Shown in pieces: positions 1 through 14,100 of a stretch of DNA of 64,000 nt. The stretch is from NCBI RefSeq assembly GCF_033807575.1, contig NC_084705.1:9728019-9792018 (forward strand), given 5' to 3'. Below the pieces are notes generated by a model. That model saw nothing but the letters and a program-made list of their open reading frames with translations, was not told the DNA's origin and did not search any database. This DNA comes from Cydia pomonella (Eukaryota; Arthropoda; Insecta; Lepidoptera; Tortricidae). A program made the position numbers and the translations under genes. Every line of letters begins with the position of its first letter. Position 1 is the stretch's first letter.

Positions 1-17
1 TTTGTTTGGATTTGTAG

Positions 18-184
18 ATTATAGCGGCAACAGAAAACGTCATCTGTGAAACTTTCAACTGTCTAACTATTACGGTTCATGAGATACAACCTGGTTACAG
101 ACGGAAAGATAGACAGACAGACGTATGGACAGCGGAGTCTTAGTAATAGAGTCCTGTTTTACCCTTTGGGTACGGAACCCCAAA
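18..184 (+). repeat. GGGTTCCGTACC-type lepidopteran repeat, 3' portion
   Basis: Contains the GACAGACAGAC run and the terminal TACGGAACCCCAAAAAG typical of this common moth repeat. It shares the AGCGGCAACAGAAA...GAGATACARCCTGG segment with the copy at 5705-5869. Confidence 0.7.
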
Positions 185-668
185 AAGTAACCAGACTAAT
201 GACATTCAAACTGACCTTTTTCACGTATTAGTAGTATTTGATGGAAGGATTCTAATTATAGCGTGGCCATGTATCTATGTCGTAAATAAATTATAAATAA
301 ACTTTAAAAAATGCGTTAATCCACTAATGCTGGTATTAAAAAGTAGCTTGTCATGTCTCTTGAATCACCTTGTATAACTAGGCACTGATAAAATTAAGTT
401 ATATTCCAATTTATCTTATTAGTGTGGAGCCGTCCTGCCATGGAGGGTAAACATCTCCAAATCTGTATTCGTTATGTATACACATACGAGCATGTTGATG
501 GTTTCTCAATGGGCAAAACCTGCTAGAACAAAATTTACGATTTACATTGTCATACTTTTATAACGAAAAATACAAGGTGTTAAATTATTAACAACGAATC
601 AACGACCGACGGCTGAGACATTGTTTCGATTCTGGAGTAATTGTAATCAAATCTTCGGAACTTTTATG
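185..668. other. Intron/3' flank, no feature seen
   Basis: AT-rich sequence without an exon-like open frame, splice pair or recognised repeat on either strand. The missing Ig3 exon is not here. Confidence 0.5.
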
Positions 669-1108
669 TAATTCGATAATAATCATTAATTTTCTGTAAA
701 TTCAAATCACGTCAAGGAAAGTTGAGCAGTTGTAAACAAATACAAAATGGCGGTTTGAGTAAACTTCCTTTGTAGTATTATATTTCAGAAAACATTGCCA
801 TAAACAACATCTCCGTTAATCAGTGTTAAATTAGATACTGCGTAGCACGTGCTTATTGCAGAATGGTTTAAAAATGGAAGCAATTTTGTAATTCGATAAT
901 AATCATTAATTTTCTGTAAATTAAAATCACGTCAAGGAAAGTTGAGCAGTTGTAAACAAATACAAAATGGCGGTTTGAGTAAACTTCCTTTGTAGTATTA
1001 TATTTCAGAAAACATTGCCATAAACAACATCTCCGTTAATCAGTGTTAAATTAGATACTGCGTAGCACGTGCTTATTGCAGAATGGTTTAAAAATGGAAG
1101 CAATTTTG
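669..1108. repeat. Near-perfect 220-bp tandem duplication (2 copies)
   Basis: Copy 1 is 669-888 and copy 2 is 889-1108. They match across the full 220-bp period with about one substitution (C to A near 704/924). The content is non-coding and AT-rich. The near-identity implies a recent duplication or a local assembly artefact. Confidence 0.95.
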
Positions 1109-1649
1109 CATGGCAACGTCAAAAAGCACAAACCTGTGCAATGAACCTTCGATGAAATTAACCATTTTTGAAAATCATTTAAAGGAAGATAATGATATAA
1201 AGTTTGTTTTTGTACAGCATTCTAACGCATAGCCAACTATGTAAAATCGAAATACGCATTTATTAATTCAGAAAGCAAATATACACAAGGTGTAAAAGTT
1301 CATCTCAGAAAATGGAATTGCAAAATATGTAAATCTTTTATATAAAGTATTCCAAAACCTCTCTCATGTACGTGGTATAAATTTATTTCTCATTTGGCAG
1401 TTGTCTAGTTTAATCAGATTGTGAAGACAAGGGTTCTGAGGCCGTGACACAATTATCACTGTTGCCACGTGATGCCTATATTTTGTGGCAATTAATAAAA
1501 TAAGTAAATCAATGTCATTAAAGCTACATGGTATATCTACAAATAAGTGTAAAAGGAATAAAGATACGTTGTATACACGACTCTCCTATATGAGCTTCGG
1601 CACTCGTGATATTTCGCATATATTTGTCACGATAAAATATTTTTTTACC

Positions 1650-1701
1650 TATAGCCGAACATAAATAGACGAAATTTATAGCCGAACATAAATAGACGAA
1701 A
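1650..1701. repeat. Two 25-bp direct repeats
   Basis: Copies at 1650-1674 and 1677-1701, identical, each containing GCCGAACATAAATAGACG. Confidence 0.9.
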
Positions 1702-2053
1702 ATTGCCATAGCGTCGGATTATTACAGCCGGACTAAGCTAACTCTCAACAAAATCTGCTGTGACCGAATATGGCAGTGCCACAAATCAAATTCCTATGAA
1801 AACACAAAGATTACATTGGCACTTCCACATTTGTGTCAAATAAGCAAATTTCTAAGCGATAGGCTTAACTACGAGTACACTCCACAATACCTACAGAAAT
1901 GATAAAATAAGCTTAAGTATATATAGGCGGGCCAACTAATCGTATCAATACTAAGTAGGGCTCGTCTGCTTCACTTATAATTTTTTCTGCTGCTTGTAGA
2001 ATAATACATACGAGAGATAGTCTACATACTATAGTTAAAAGATATAATAATAC

Positions 2054-2191
2054 CTGATATAATCATGTCTCCGCGATCAGTGGTCCAGTAGTTTATGGAG
2101 GAGGGGTAGGCTTCGGTGTGGCACTCCAGCACCACGTCTTGGCCCACGTAGGCGGCTTCCAGTTGGTTCGGGATCGATAACATCGGTGGGA
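2054..2191 (-). CDS. DIP-like gene, coding exon 6 (start of Ig3)
   Basis: Acceptor GTGCGCAG. The exon encodes PPMLSIPNQLEAAYVGQDVV, LEC (C252), HTEAYPSSINYWTTDRGD and MIIS, with donor G|GTATTA in phase 1. The remaining half of Ig3 with its second cysteine, and the C-terminal anchor region, are not found in positions 1-2053. They must lie further along the minus strand outside this window. Confidence 0.93.
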
Positions 2192-5100
2192 CTGCGCACA
2201 TGTTACTTTATTATTCATTTACTCCGTACTTTCGTCGCGTCTTTTAATTGATTTTCGAATATAGGTACAATGTCGCAGATGTAGAATTGCGAAGTTGAAG
2301 TTATGTGTAGGTAGTATATAAAATATATTATTCGATTTGATTATATATGTACATTTAACATTTGTAGATATAAAATGTCAAATTAAAATTATAGTGTGTC
2401 AAATGTCAGATGTAAATTTAAAAAATATATGGTACCTAATTAGTAACGATATTTGCTTGAGCACATAAATAATTATATTTTGTTACCCTACTGTCTTAAA
2501 AATTAAAGAAATACAAATATTTTATAGTTGTTATAGAAATATAACGACTGTTCATTTATAACTTAGACTCCTATATACGAGTATCAAGCATTCGGAGTGA
2601 TTTTAATTCAGAAAGCCGCTGCGTTGGTTAATCGAGTAAAAATTACGTGAACGTTTTACGTATACCCGTGGAAATGAAGAGAGTCGTAGGTTGCGAGCTC
2701 GAGAATACTCGAGATGCGGAATGTGAATTAAGGGAAAGACAGCGAGTCATTGGTTTCGGGGGCGAACGCGGGCGGGCCCGGCGCGGGCGCGCGAGAGATA
2801 GTATCGCCATTATCGCGTCCGTACCGTATTCACGTCAGCATAATGCTCTAATTGGGCGCAATTACGGCCGATCCGGCGAAGGCGCCGTCAGGTAGAGACG
2901 CCGTGTCCTCGTAAATACTCGTTAACGACGCCCGCCCTGAGAAAAATAATATTTCTGAACGCTGACTCCCGCCAAAAGAAAACGACGTGAAAATGCTCAC
3001 GTACTTACCAACGGAAGAATTTGAGGCCAAGTTAATGGGGCGGGCAAAATGTGCGGGCATTTTCTTTCTTCCTGATGAGGAAGTGATATTGGTACAATTT
3101 GCTTGGCTGCTGTTTTACGACCTTCATTCGCGATGAGTGACGCGCGGAAGTCTTTACATTAAACTGCTAATTGATATTTATTTCATTCACTCCGTGACTT
3201 CGTGGCCGCTGTTCGGCTAAACGGCAAATGAATCTCCAATATTAAATTATAAAACTCATTTGTATTACCATGCACGTGTTTAGAGCGAAAGTTATTCGAT
3301 TAAGAATGTTGTTGATTTCGATATTATAAATTTCATACTATATCAATAATTCAAGAGAACTTCACCGGCTTTTCATATAGCGCATTTATTGAAAATACTG
3401 ATGAGAATAATTACCGGGGCAAGCGAGGTGATATTAAATGATCGTTAACGGTAGTATAGGTGGAAATAAAAACCTAACTCGGATATAAATTTTGGTCCAT
3501 GTTACGAGACTTAATGTTATTCGTAGAAACATTATCTATAAAAATTATAATAAACGTATTGATATAAGAGTGGAATGGACAAACAATAACTCGTAAAGCG
3601 GTCAGAGGATTTGTATAAAGAAGCATTGTGAAGTACAGCTGCCACAACGTTGTTGGTTTAAGAAACGGGAGCCGGCCAAATATGTAGAATTAAATATCAT
3701 ATGTTTAATTATTTCCCCCTTGAGCCAAGCCCTAGAATGGACCTCGCGAGGCAAGAGAGGAGCGGGCCATCCCAAACAAACCTGGCGGAGCTCAGAGGCA
3801 TCCGAGTTGACGGCATTCCGGCTATCATGGCCCGAGCCGCAGCAATCAGCCCAAGGCAGAACGAGATGGCGGCGCACTGTGGCCGCTCTCTGCCCCACCG
3901 AGGGGACATAGGACTTTCAGACAAGTCAAGTATTTCCCCCTGATTTATCAAATTACAGACTGATAACTTCCTTCAAAATCGCATATTTTTTTGCGAGTTG
4001 GGAAAAAATTGTTTCACCACACCAACTGGTAAAGACCCTCTTGATTGTTCAAAAACTAATGAGAATGTTGCATTTTATCCACATGTGGGCAAAGTAATCA
4101 GATACAAATTTTGAATTGTTTCCTTATGTCAGCTAGTAGCATAATAAATAAATAATAAATAAATAAATATTATAGGACATTATCACACAAATTGACTAAG
4201 TCCCACAGTAAGCTCGATAAGGCTTGTGTTGAGAGTACTTAGACAACGATATATATAATATATAAATATTTATAAATACTTGAATACATAGAAAACACCC
4301 ATGACTCAGGAACAAATATCCATGCTTATCACACGAAATATGCCCTTACCAGGATTTGAACCCGGGACCATCAGCTTCGTAGGCAGGGTCACTACCCACC
4401 AGGCCAAACCGGTCGTCAATTGACTTTTAAATGATGATTTTGAATGATAATTGTATTATTACATTCATTTGGATTTGATTTAATTTGACTATTTTGGTAT
4501 TTTATAGAATAGTTTCTTCGCGTTGGTGTGGTGGAAAATTTTGTGTTTCACTCTGAGGCAAAGTTTGTTTAATCCTCGTGCCTTGAAACCCTCGCAACGC
4601 TCAAGATTCCATTTCTCGAACCGCTCACTATGCTCGTGGTTCAATTTTGGAATCGTTCGCTTGCTCGAGTATCAATATTAGCACGAGCGGTTAAACAACA
4701 ACTTTGCCCCCTTGTAAAACAAATAACTATTTTTTACTCCTCTACCCACCGACGGAGCAGCAGGTGACTTTCACGAAGCTGTATTATACAACTCCTTTAA
4801 CCACTTTAGGAATATACTGTTATTTAAAGCTTTACGTCTTGACGCCTTCTCTGCAATTAATTTATGTACCTGCCTACCTATATGGTCTAAGTTATTTATT
4901 ATTTATTTCTGTCAAAGCTAAATATATTACCATATATCATTATTTTGTCCACCAATAGGCGGGAGAGTTTAGTGTAATGCTTAATAAGCAGGAAGTACAA
5001 AAACATACACATAAGGATTATGACTTACATTGCACCATGAGCATGACGCGTTTGCTGATAGAAGGTGGAACACCGTTGCTCGCAATGCACAGGTACGCGC

Positions 5101-8100
5101 CCATGTGCAGTCGCGATACCTTCGATATTGTCAGGTTCTCTCCGTCCACGACGTTCACTGCACACCAAAAAAAAATTAACATTAAATAGAAGCTCTAGGA
5201 ACTGTTACCATGAAACACTACTCAATTATGTGCTATTGAAAATTCCATACCAAAATGAGAAGCTCACGGTTACATAGATTTTTGTTAGTTCATGTCTGTT
5301 TTAGTATGATTTTTATTTCCATACATTTTGATTATTTTTGTCGTTCGTACTTTTATATTGATGTGAGAGATATGTACAAATATCAGTTTCAATTTGAGAA
5401 GATTTTAAAAGTCTGAATATGCCTCTAAAAATGTGTAAAGAATTATAAACTGCATACAAATTTGCGTACCCCATCAGTTTTGTAGAAGTCGCTATATACA
5501 TTATGTTTGTATTTAAGTTTTTGCGTATGACAACTGTCATCTTATCGATATCGAAATATAAAATTTGACTCATCTGATCGCTGCTGTTACTGCTGTTACT
5601 ACAATTTTCAGACATACTTATTTAAAAAAGCTAACTTCGGTGATTGGATGAGAACCTCGAGATAGGAAAGAAATATTAATTTTATTCTGTATTTAGTATT
5701 TGTTGTTATAGCGGCAACAGAAATACATAATCTGTAGAAATTTCAACTGGCTAACTATCAGAGTTCATGAGATACAGCCTGGTGACAGACGGACGGACGG
5801 ACGGCGGAGTCTCAGTAATAGGGTCCCGTTAACGTTAGGGTACGTTTGACCCTACGGAACCCTAAAAACTATGCAAACCACCTATATAAACGGGAAACAA
5901 ATTCACCCTTTTTACCGTAACTAATATCTATTCTTATGCCATATTATAAACTTCTAGTCTTCGAATCAAGCTGCAGAGGAGGGTTAGAACCTTTATAGTT
6001 TTTTTCTGCGGAACCCTACAAAGTAGGGCGAATTTCATTACAATACATTGATTATTAAGGTACCTCTGCTGCTGACTGTACAAAAAACAAAAAAATCATT
6101 GCAAATTGCAACATAATTTAGTATTGCTTGGTATATATTAAGCGTGCATTTAAACTCATTACAAATAAATGCCAACTATACATCACAGCATGAAACGAAT
6201 CTCGAGCGTAAACACCAAAGTAAATAGATAGGTACCTGAAGATATTAATAAACCACATATTCTAGTGCTATCTATCTCGATTGTTGATTCAATTGTGCAA
6301 ATATTTCTGCTATGCGATGATTGTACAATTTGGTCTTATTGTGCGAAACAATCGCTTCAAGTCGTCCTCATTCCGCCGGAAGGTCTTTCCCGAACCATTG
6401 CCCAGAAATTCACTTCAACAAAATAGCTTCGCTTTATCCCCTTCTAGAAATATATTTTAGGACAGAGACGGGCTGATAATATTCGCGCTTCGATTATGCA
6501 ATCGAGGGTGAGGTAGAGGGTTTTCGAGTTGCCCTCGTCGAGTGCCGTCCGTGGGTCCATTCACGTGAACTCCGGCTTGTACTTTCGCGCTCCAGAGATT
6601 TCCTTTTATTTCATCTGTTTTGTTTCTCCGTGAGAGAGCCAACGCCATCATAACGAACACTTGAGAATTTGACCGGTTATTTGTTGGAAAAATAAGTGCT
6701 TTCAGCTGAATTTGATAATGGTGTGTGTGAACAGCAACCTAATCGAGAATAAAGCGACATGTAACTGAGCAATAATTTAAAATATTGGGACCGTGCACGA
6801 CGACCGCGCCATGCTGTTGCATGTTGATGACCGGTTGCAAATATAGGTATAGGTATTTTGTTACAACTGTCAAGCGAGAAATAAGTAAAAATAATAGTAA
6901 TTTCAATGAAATCTCATGATATAATACTATCTTAGACAATTCTGGACGATGGTAGTCTTGGCATTCAGTTATAAATGAACTTGCTTGTAAACAAAAGGTT
7001 GGGTTAGCTTACTTTTGTTTTCTTACGGCAATTATCCGCTTATTTCGCTGTACTTGTTTCCACCATACTTTTGGAAAACTGTACAATTTGCTGTCACAAT
7101 TCTTGTATTGTTTTTGCAATTCGGAACAACACAACACAAATTGTTAGGAGCACATTTATCTTGAAAACAATCAATGTTTACTGCCTTGGAGGATTTGAAA
7201 ACTGGAGACGCCTTGTCTGTAATTTCCTGTACAAAACAGTACCGACGTCAGTCCATACTATACATATGACCACTGGTCGAGTTTTTCGACAGAGAGGTAA
7301 GATCTTAAAGGCGACTCCAGTTGTTAAATCCTCCAAGTTTACTGCAAAACCTATGACATCTGACTATTGATGTGAGTACACATCTGAGTACCTACCGCGA
7401 ACCACGTTCGACGTGTTGCCTCTCTGTCGCTCTTTTAAATTCGTACGTAAGTGTGATAGGAAGGGAACACGTCGAAGGTGGTTCGCGGTAGGCCCTCTGA
7501 CAGTTAAGCCAGAGGCTCTACTCTTCGGAAAACAAAAATTAATATTTTTGTACCTGCTTAAATATGAATTTGTATAGCTCGAATATTCAAGAGCGATAGA
7601 AAAACAGATAAAGAAATTTCGATTATCGTTTTTCACTGTAGGCCCCCAGCCCCAATAGTTTCATTTTTAACCGTAGCGAGCGCTGTAATCGTTTCGGGTT
7701 CTGCCACCACTTGCTTTGTACGCAGCGAATATCGTACTTTAGAATGAGGCTATGCACTACGTTTTGCACAGACATAAAACTGTAATTAATGTATTGATCC
7801 ACAAATGTTATCGAAAAGTTTGTAAGCATCTGCGATTCCAACACATTTTTTCACTTTTGGTTTTAACGTTTAACGAATGTCACTTTAACAACATCTTCAG
7901 AGGTATAACATTCTCGTCGAACCATTATTTATATAATGTTGGTGACATCCATAGAATGATAAGATCCATATAAATGAGTGGTCCATAGAAAGATAAGGAA
8001 AAAAATTCAATTAAAGATATGAGAATACCATATACGAGTAATATGTATATAACCTGACCTGATTCACCGTTGCAGTTGAACTCCTGGCCATCCTCGCGAC

Positions 8101-11100
8101 GCCACATGACGTAGGGCTCGGGGTAGCCCGTGGCACGGCACACCATGGTTACGTTCGTTCCCTCACGGACCACCATATCCGTCGATGTCATATTGTCGAT
8201 GATCACAGGAGGAACTAACCAGAAAAAAAAAACTTTAATAAGACTAGGAGTTCGCTCAAAACTCCACAAATCACAATAAACCTTAATTGCCAATTTTTAT
8301 TTGCATGTACGCAGAGAGTTAATATGGGGGTAGGTAAAGAAAATTCAATTGATAACATGGATGATGACATGGTGGAAATATTCGCTGTATTAGGCACGGT
8401 CTTGGTAGCTCAGATGGTAGAGTTCTGTAATAGTGATCCAATGGTCGTGGGTTCAAGTCCCATTTCCACTTTTAATTTATTTCACTCTATTCGCAATGCT
8501 CCAGCAGTCAGTTATGTAGTAGTCGCGTTTAGAACGTATTTTATGTTCAACAGCACACTGCTGCATTCGTCATCCGAATATGACTGATATTATGGTACCT
8601 AATGAAGTGATGTCGGCAACTGTTTGGAAGAAGTTGTGGTCTGAGTTTTCCCGATCTCTAAACCTACAATACTCATACCTTGACAATCCTATGTTTATTT
8701 TTAATTTTAAAATTTCAGTAAAAATAAACGTGACCAATATTTTATAAGTTTATTTTTATGTATTACAGACATTTTGTTCAATGATTATATATCGCGTAGT
8801 AATTTTCCTCTTACATGGTACCTAGGTCACTATGAAAATGTGAGCATAAAAACGGCAATTGTTTCGGATCTTACTAAAGCCTGTAATAGGCTTAAAGGAT
8901 TATGTACCTGTGCTGATATGTGATAATGTAAACTTTGGCTATTTGTTGTCTCGATATTTTGGTGGGTACAGTTATTTAGATCAAACGGAATTATAAATAG
9001 TAAATAGTTAAATCTCGTAAATAGTTCATGTGAGAGTGTTTTCTCAAAGGCATCCCCGGCGGTCTGCGTCCTTTCAGTCCGTGGTACTGTCGTATCCAAG
9101 CCTTTGCTTAGTCACGTAATCCCTACTGGGCAATCACAATCCTGTTTTTAGCATATATATTCAAGCTTAGCAGAATATACTCTAACCTGAAATAAGAGTG
9201 TCTATTTTGTCGTGGTTTTCCTCATTGACATTCTTGTACTTCTATTTATATGTTTGGTTTTGCCCTCTACAGCTTTTTATATACAACTGAGAAATATACA
9301 CTTACTTATTTCGTGCGATGCTCTATGACATATGTAGGGGCAAATGCTATATAATCGTAGGTACTTGTGCCTGTTGGAGCATTACGAGTATACTTTTAGA
9401 CAATGCCGGTATTAAAAACCACGGATGATAGATTTTAGAAATATTGTGTACTTTTATTTTACTTTACTTATATTATATAAATTTGTAATTTTTAATTTGT
9501 GAACCGAGTACAAATATAGGTACTTAATTATTGTAAAAAAATGAGATGTATGATTATGTTGACTGTTTTTGATGTAATATGAAAAAAAGTCTGCTACTAT
9601 ATCTCTCCTGAATGCTGATCTAGGTGAGCGTGCTTACCGACGACCTGCAGGTATCCTTTCCTGGAGCGCATAGGGTCGGTGTTGACCTGGCACATGTACC
9701 ACCCGCGGTCCACCTCCTGCACGCTCTTGATGTGCAGGTACCAGGAGCGGTGGTCGTTGTACGACAAGCTGATGCGCGGGTTCTGCGTTATGATGTTATG
9801 GTGGATGCTCAGGATCGTCTGCGTATCAACGCGGACCCATGCCACCTAAGAAAAGGGTTACAAGGTTTTAATTTAACAGTTCGATCCAGAAAACAAAATA
9901 CTATGCAGAAAATTACAAGTCAGACTCAAAACCCGTAACCTGTGTAATGTAGTATTCTGCATTCTGAACGGCTTGACAGATTTAATTCAACTACACGTAT
10001 GTAGTATCATTAGATTCGCTTGATGTGAGATACTAGTGACGTTGCCGATCATCGTACTAAGTGAGGGAAAGAAAGGCAAGGAAAATAGGTGTGTGATGAT
10101 TATTTTCAGTGAGTGAAAAACAAAATTGCTGCCTGAAGCTGATTCTTTTAAAGCTATCAAACAATTAGCTGGTTGGTTTAGAATAGATTTTACAACTAGC
10201 AATGCATTATTAAAACCAGACACCCAGCTACAGAGAATTTAAACGCTCCACGTATAAATCATGCTCTAATTTCACTAACTAGTCGCCTTGCATGATTAAT
10301 ATCAGGCGAATCGTGCATTCCAAGCAAAGTGATATTAAGTTGGCTTGTTAAAACTTCCTCGCGAGCGCCAATGACGTGCAGCGTGCTCGGCGCGATTTCC
10401 AGAGATAAAACACCAGCTCGTTATACTGATGGTGTTATCCTACTCACTATAATAAATTAAAATTTGTATATTAACAGTAAGCATGTGCACTTGACAGAAA
10501 TATGGTTCGTATCTTTTTTATTTTTTATTTCCTACTGAAATTGTTCTTAAATAAACATGTGACAATATAATATTGAAGTAAAACTTGCTCGATCTATTGC
10601 AATTCTGTCACGGATATTCATCCCATCCGATCCGGCAATAAGTGTAGCTTTTAGCGAGGAGCGCTGCACGTTGGGACCGATCACATATCGCGTTCTTGGT
10701 ATATTATAAATTCAAAATAGTTTTAACATTACCAAAGTTGAAAGGTTTTCCAATTCAACTACCTACAACAAAATGTAGCTAGTATTTTATTTTACGAGGA
10801 AAAATAACAACTAAGAAAAAACAAATGTTGTCTCTTATAGGGACCTAAAAAAACCTTGGCCGACGACTACTAAAACTGGCATCTACTTCACCGACTAGTA
10901 TGAGATTTTTGTAAATTTTGAAGAGAAAACCTTGTGATTTCTGGGAAAAATGTCTGACAAGAAAACTAAGTTCTTCACATTTTTAATTCCTCCCTGTTTT
11001 GGGGCATTTGACTTTTTTACTTTAGTAAGTAACTTCAAATTTTGTGTGTAAGTGACTATAATACTGCAATTATTGTTAACAAACCAGGACAACTTTCTGG

Positions 11101-14100
11101 CTTTCTTAACTTTCTCTCCTATTTGTCATTGTCACTGATTATACTAATTAGGAGGTTAAAATTTATCATAATTTTTGAAACTTAAAGGTAAATACATCAC
11201 AAAAAATCTTTAAAAAAGAAAACCTACTTTAAAAGGGAATTAATACATTTAGCGCTAGCAATGTTTGAAGGCGGTGCCATGCCAAATCTTAAAAGCGTCC
11301 ACACACTGTCAAACCGAATGCCTAGTGCGATTCGATAATAAGGAAAACTGTCCATTACTTGGGCATATTATTTTTTAATACAGTTGCTCAAAAAGTGGTA
11401 CTTTACGTAGCTGTTTAGCGTGCGGAAAGTTGAATTTCGCGAACTAGTGCTTTTTACTTTTCCACTTGTTCCAATTCATGACTACTTATTGATGAGTGTT
11501 AACAGTTGTCAATAGAGTTGAATATCATATCCGCCATATATGGCTTCGTATGCGGTAAAGGGTACCCGTAGGTACTAGGTTTTTGTGACTTCTAAGGCGT
11601 AGCTACTCTACAAGAATATATGTGGGCAGTGAACAAGTTCTTATAATGAGCCATTTCGAGATGAAGCAGTGAAATAAAACATTCATTGTGTAAAAATATA
11701 ATGCTTTATAATTTTTAGGGTTCCGTACCAAAAAGGTACATAAGGAACCCTTATGGTGAGACTGTCCGTCCGTCCGTCTGTCTGTCTGTCACATCGCTAA
11801 ATATCTCGAGAACCACTTAAGCTATCGATTTGTAATTTGGAATAGTTATGCACAACGCTAACCCAGACACATTGAAAGTATTTTTTATTATTTTTATTTT
11901 TAATAATTATGGAAAATGCCCAATATGAAGAGGGGGCAAAATTTAAAAGTCTAGTGACTAGGTCAAGTGGGGTATGGTGGGTGAAAGAGCTCAAATTGAA
12001 CATTCCAAAACAATTTTTAATTAATTTTTCATAGTGAAAAAAAAAATGTTTTATGAAGGAAAATGTAAAAAAAATCATTCCTCCCCCCCCCCTTTATCTC
12101 CGAAGTTTAAAGATGAAAAATTATGTTTTATTTTCATAATATTAGCATTACTATAAATTTTACAGGAAAAATATAATCAGTTCTCTATCTTGACAACTTT
12201 TTTTTTAATTAACACAAAACATTTCCGAATTCAGTTTGCAATTTAACCAACTTTATGTGTATTTATTACACTTGAAATTTCTATGAGATTAAATTAAAGA
12301 CACGTATTGCCGATAGATGGCACTGGACAAAATTATACTTAGTATAGGTACTCTTCTGATCAAAATTTTTCGCCCCCTTTTATGCCACGAGATAATTAAA
12401 GTATAAGTTAACTATTAAGTTTCTACGGAACCTTCGGTGCGCGAGTAAAACGAACTCGCACTTGGCCAGTTTTTTATCAATGAGCTGCAAAAAAGTCGCA
12501 TATCAGCTGATTCAGACAATCTTAGATATTCATTATGCATCTAAATACTCGTAGATACCTACCCCACAAACTATACAATATCACCGAGGGCCTTAATTTT
12601 CATACAAAAGGTGCCTGAGGAAAAATGGGCCCTGTACTTATCAGGATGATCCTATCGTAAAGAAAGTTTGTACGCAGTCTTAGAAATAATTAAGAAATGG
12701 AATTATAAAATAAAATATCTCATTTCTACTACATATTTTGAGATTATACGAACTTTTAACATGACCAATAGGTAAGTATTAAAGCCAAACGCATAGGAAA
12801 TGATAGTTTTAAACTATGCGTGGCCTCTGTGCTATACATGTAATATTGAAATTTACCTTGTAGCCCCGTAAGTCTTCGACAACGCACGCGAGCAGAGCGT
12901 CGCGGCCCACCGTCACCGTCACGTTGGTCACTGGTTCCACAAACCGCGGGAACAGGGATTCTGTAACAAGGAACAGGTTACTTGCATCATTATATAACGT
13001 GTATTTTTGATACAACCGCGTAATCAAAGGGTATATGGGGTAGGGTTTCATAAAAAATGGATGATTTTTTTCCATATAAGATAATTCAGGAAGCAATGTA
13101 TTACTACTTTGTTTTAACTTAAAACGTTGCATTAATGACATGATGTTACAATTGTCACGAGGGATCACTAAGTACGAAATACAATGCCGCTCGAAAAAAA
13201 TTCAAAAATGTATTATTATTGTTGTGGTTAAGAGTAAATTAAAATTATCTTTTAGAATCATTTCATACCACTAAACCTACGTCTCGTTTAAGTTCATAGT
13301 TATATCAAAAATACACGCAGTATATAACTTAAACCATAAAAGATAAAACGAAGGTTCACTATGTCTCAATCCTCGACTTTTGCCTATTAATGTCACTGCA
13401 CTATGCGCGCAAGCTCCAAAAAATGTTGACGAGAACTCTGTCACTAGTGACATTTGTTCAACCAGAAAAAATAATGTTGACATGACAGCTGATATACGAC
13501 ATCAAAAACAAAGGTTATGAGTTACACTGGTATCTTTTGATTAAAAGATAGTGTTGTAAATATATTTTTTTTACATTTACAAACTCCTTTTAAATTTAAT
13601 AATCATCACAATCGAATAAATTGGTACCAAGTCAAATCAATACGATTTAAATTGAATTGACGAGGTTCCAAATGAATTGCAAAACAATCAGCAGAAAGTG
13701 TTCGAATAATAGCGAACGTATTTTGAAATAATTGGAAACACTAATTGCTACAGGATAGCATATAACGTACATATTTGCTACATAAAACAAGCAATCCATC
13801 AAAACTTGCATTAAACTTGTCTCCAACAAATACTGTCTAGCAGGTGTCTAGTTGAAGTTTATTGATCGTCACCAATGACTCGATGGATACTTACTCGGGC
13901 GACCTTTTCAAACAGCCATTTTTATTTATTCACCGTGGTAAAGAGATTGCTTGCCTTGCTCTTGTGGCACCGAAGCAGGCCAATTAAAAACTCTTACATT
14001 GATTGAGCATGATGGCAAAAATATAGAGTTGGCAATTTTGAATCGAATGTATGCAGGATGTTTGACTGTCATTCTTTTACACGGTTGATACTATTAAATA

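Noticed and set aside
1524..1709. Minus-strand open frame as the missing DIP 3' exon
   Set aside because: Its translation is driven by a 25-bp direct repeat and shows none of the Ig3 or C-terminal residues.
8053..8058. Alternative donor five bases downstream of exon 4
   Set aside because: It would end in phase 0, whereas exon 5 needs phase 1. The first donor rebuilds the conserved Ig2 sequence.
8398..8470. Functional tRNA gene
   Set aside because: A and B boxes are present but the acceptor and anticodon stems do not pair. Treated as tRNA-derived.
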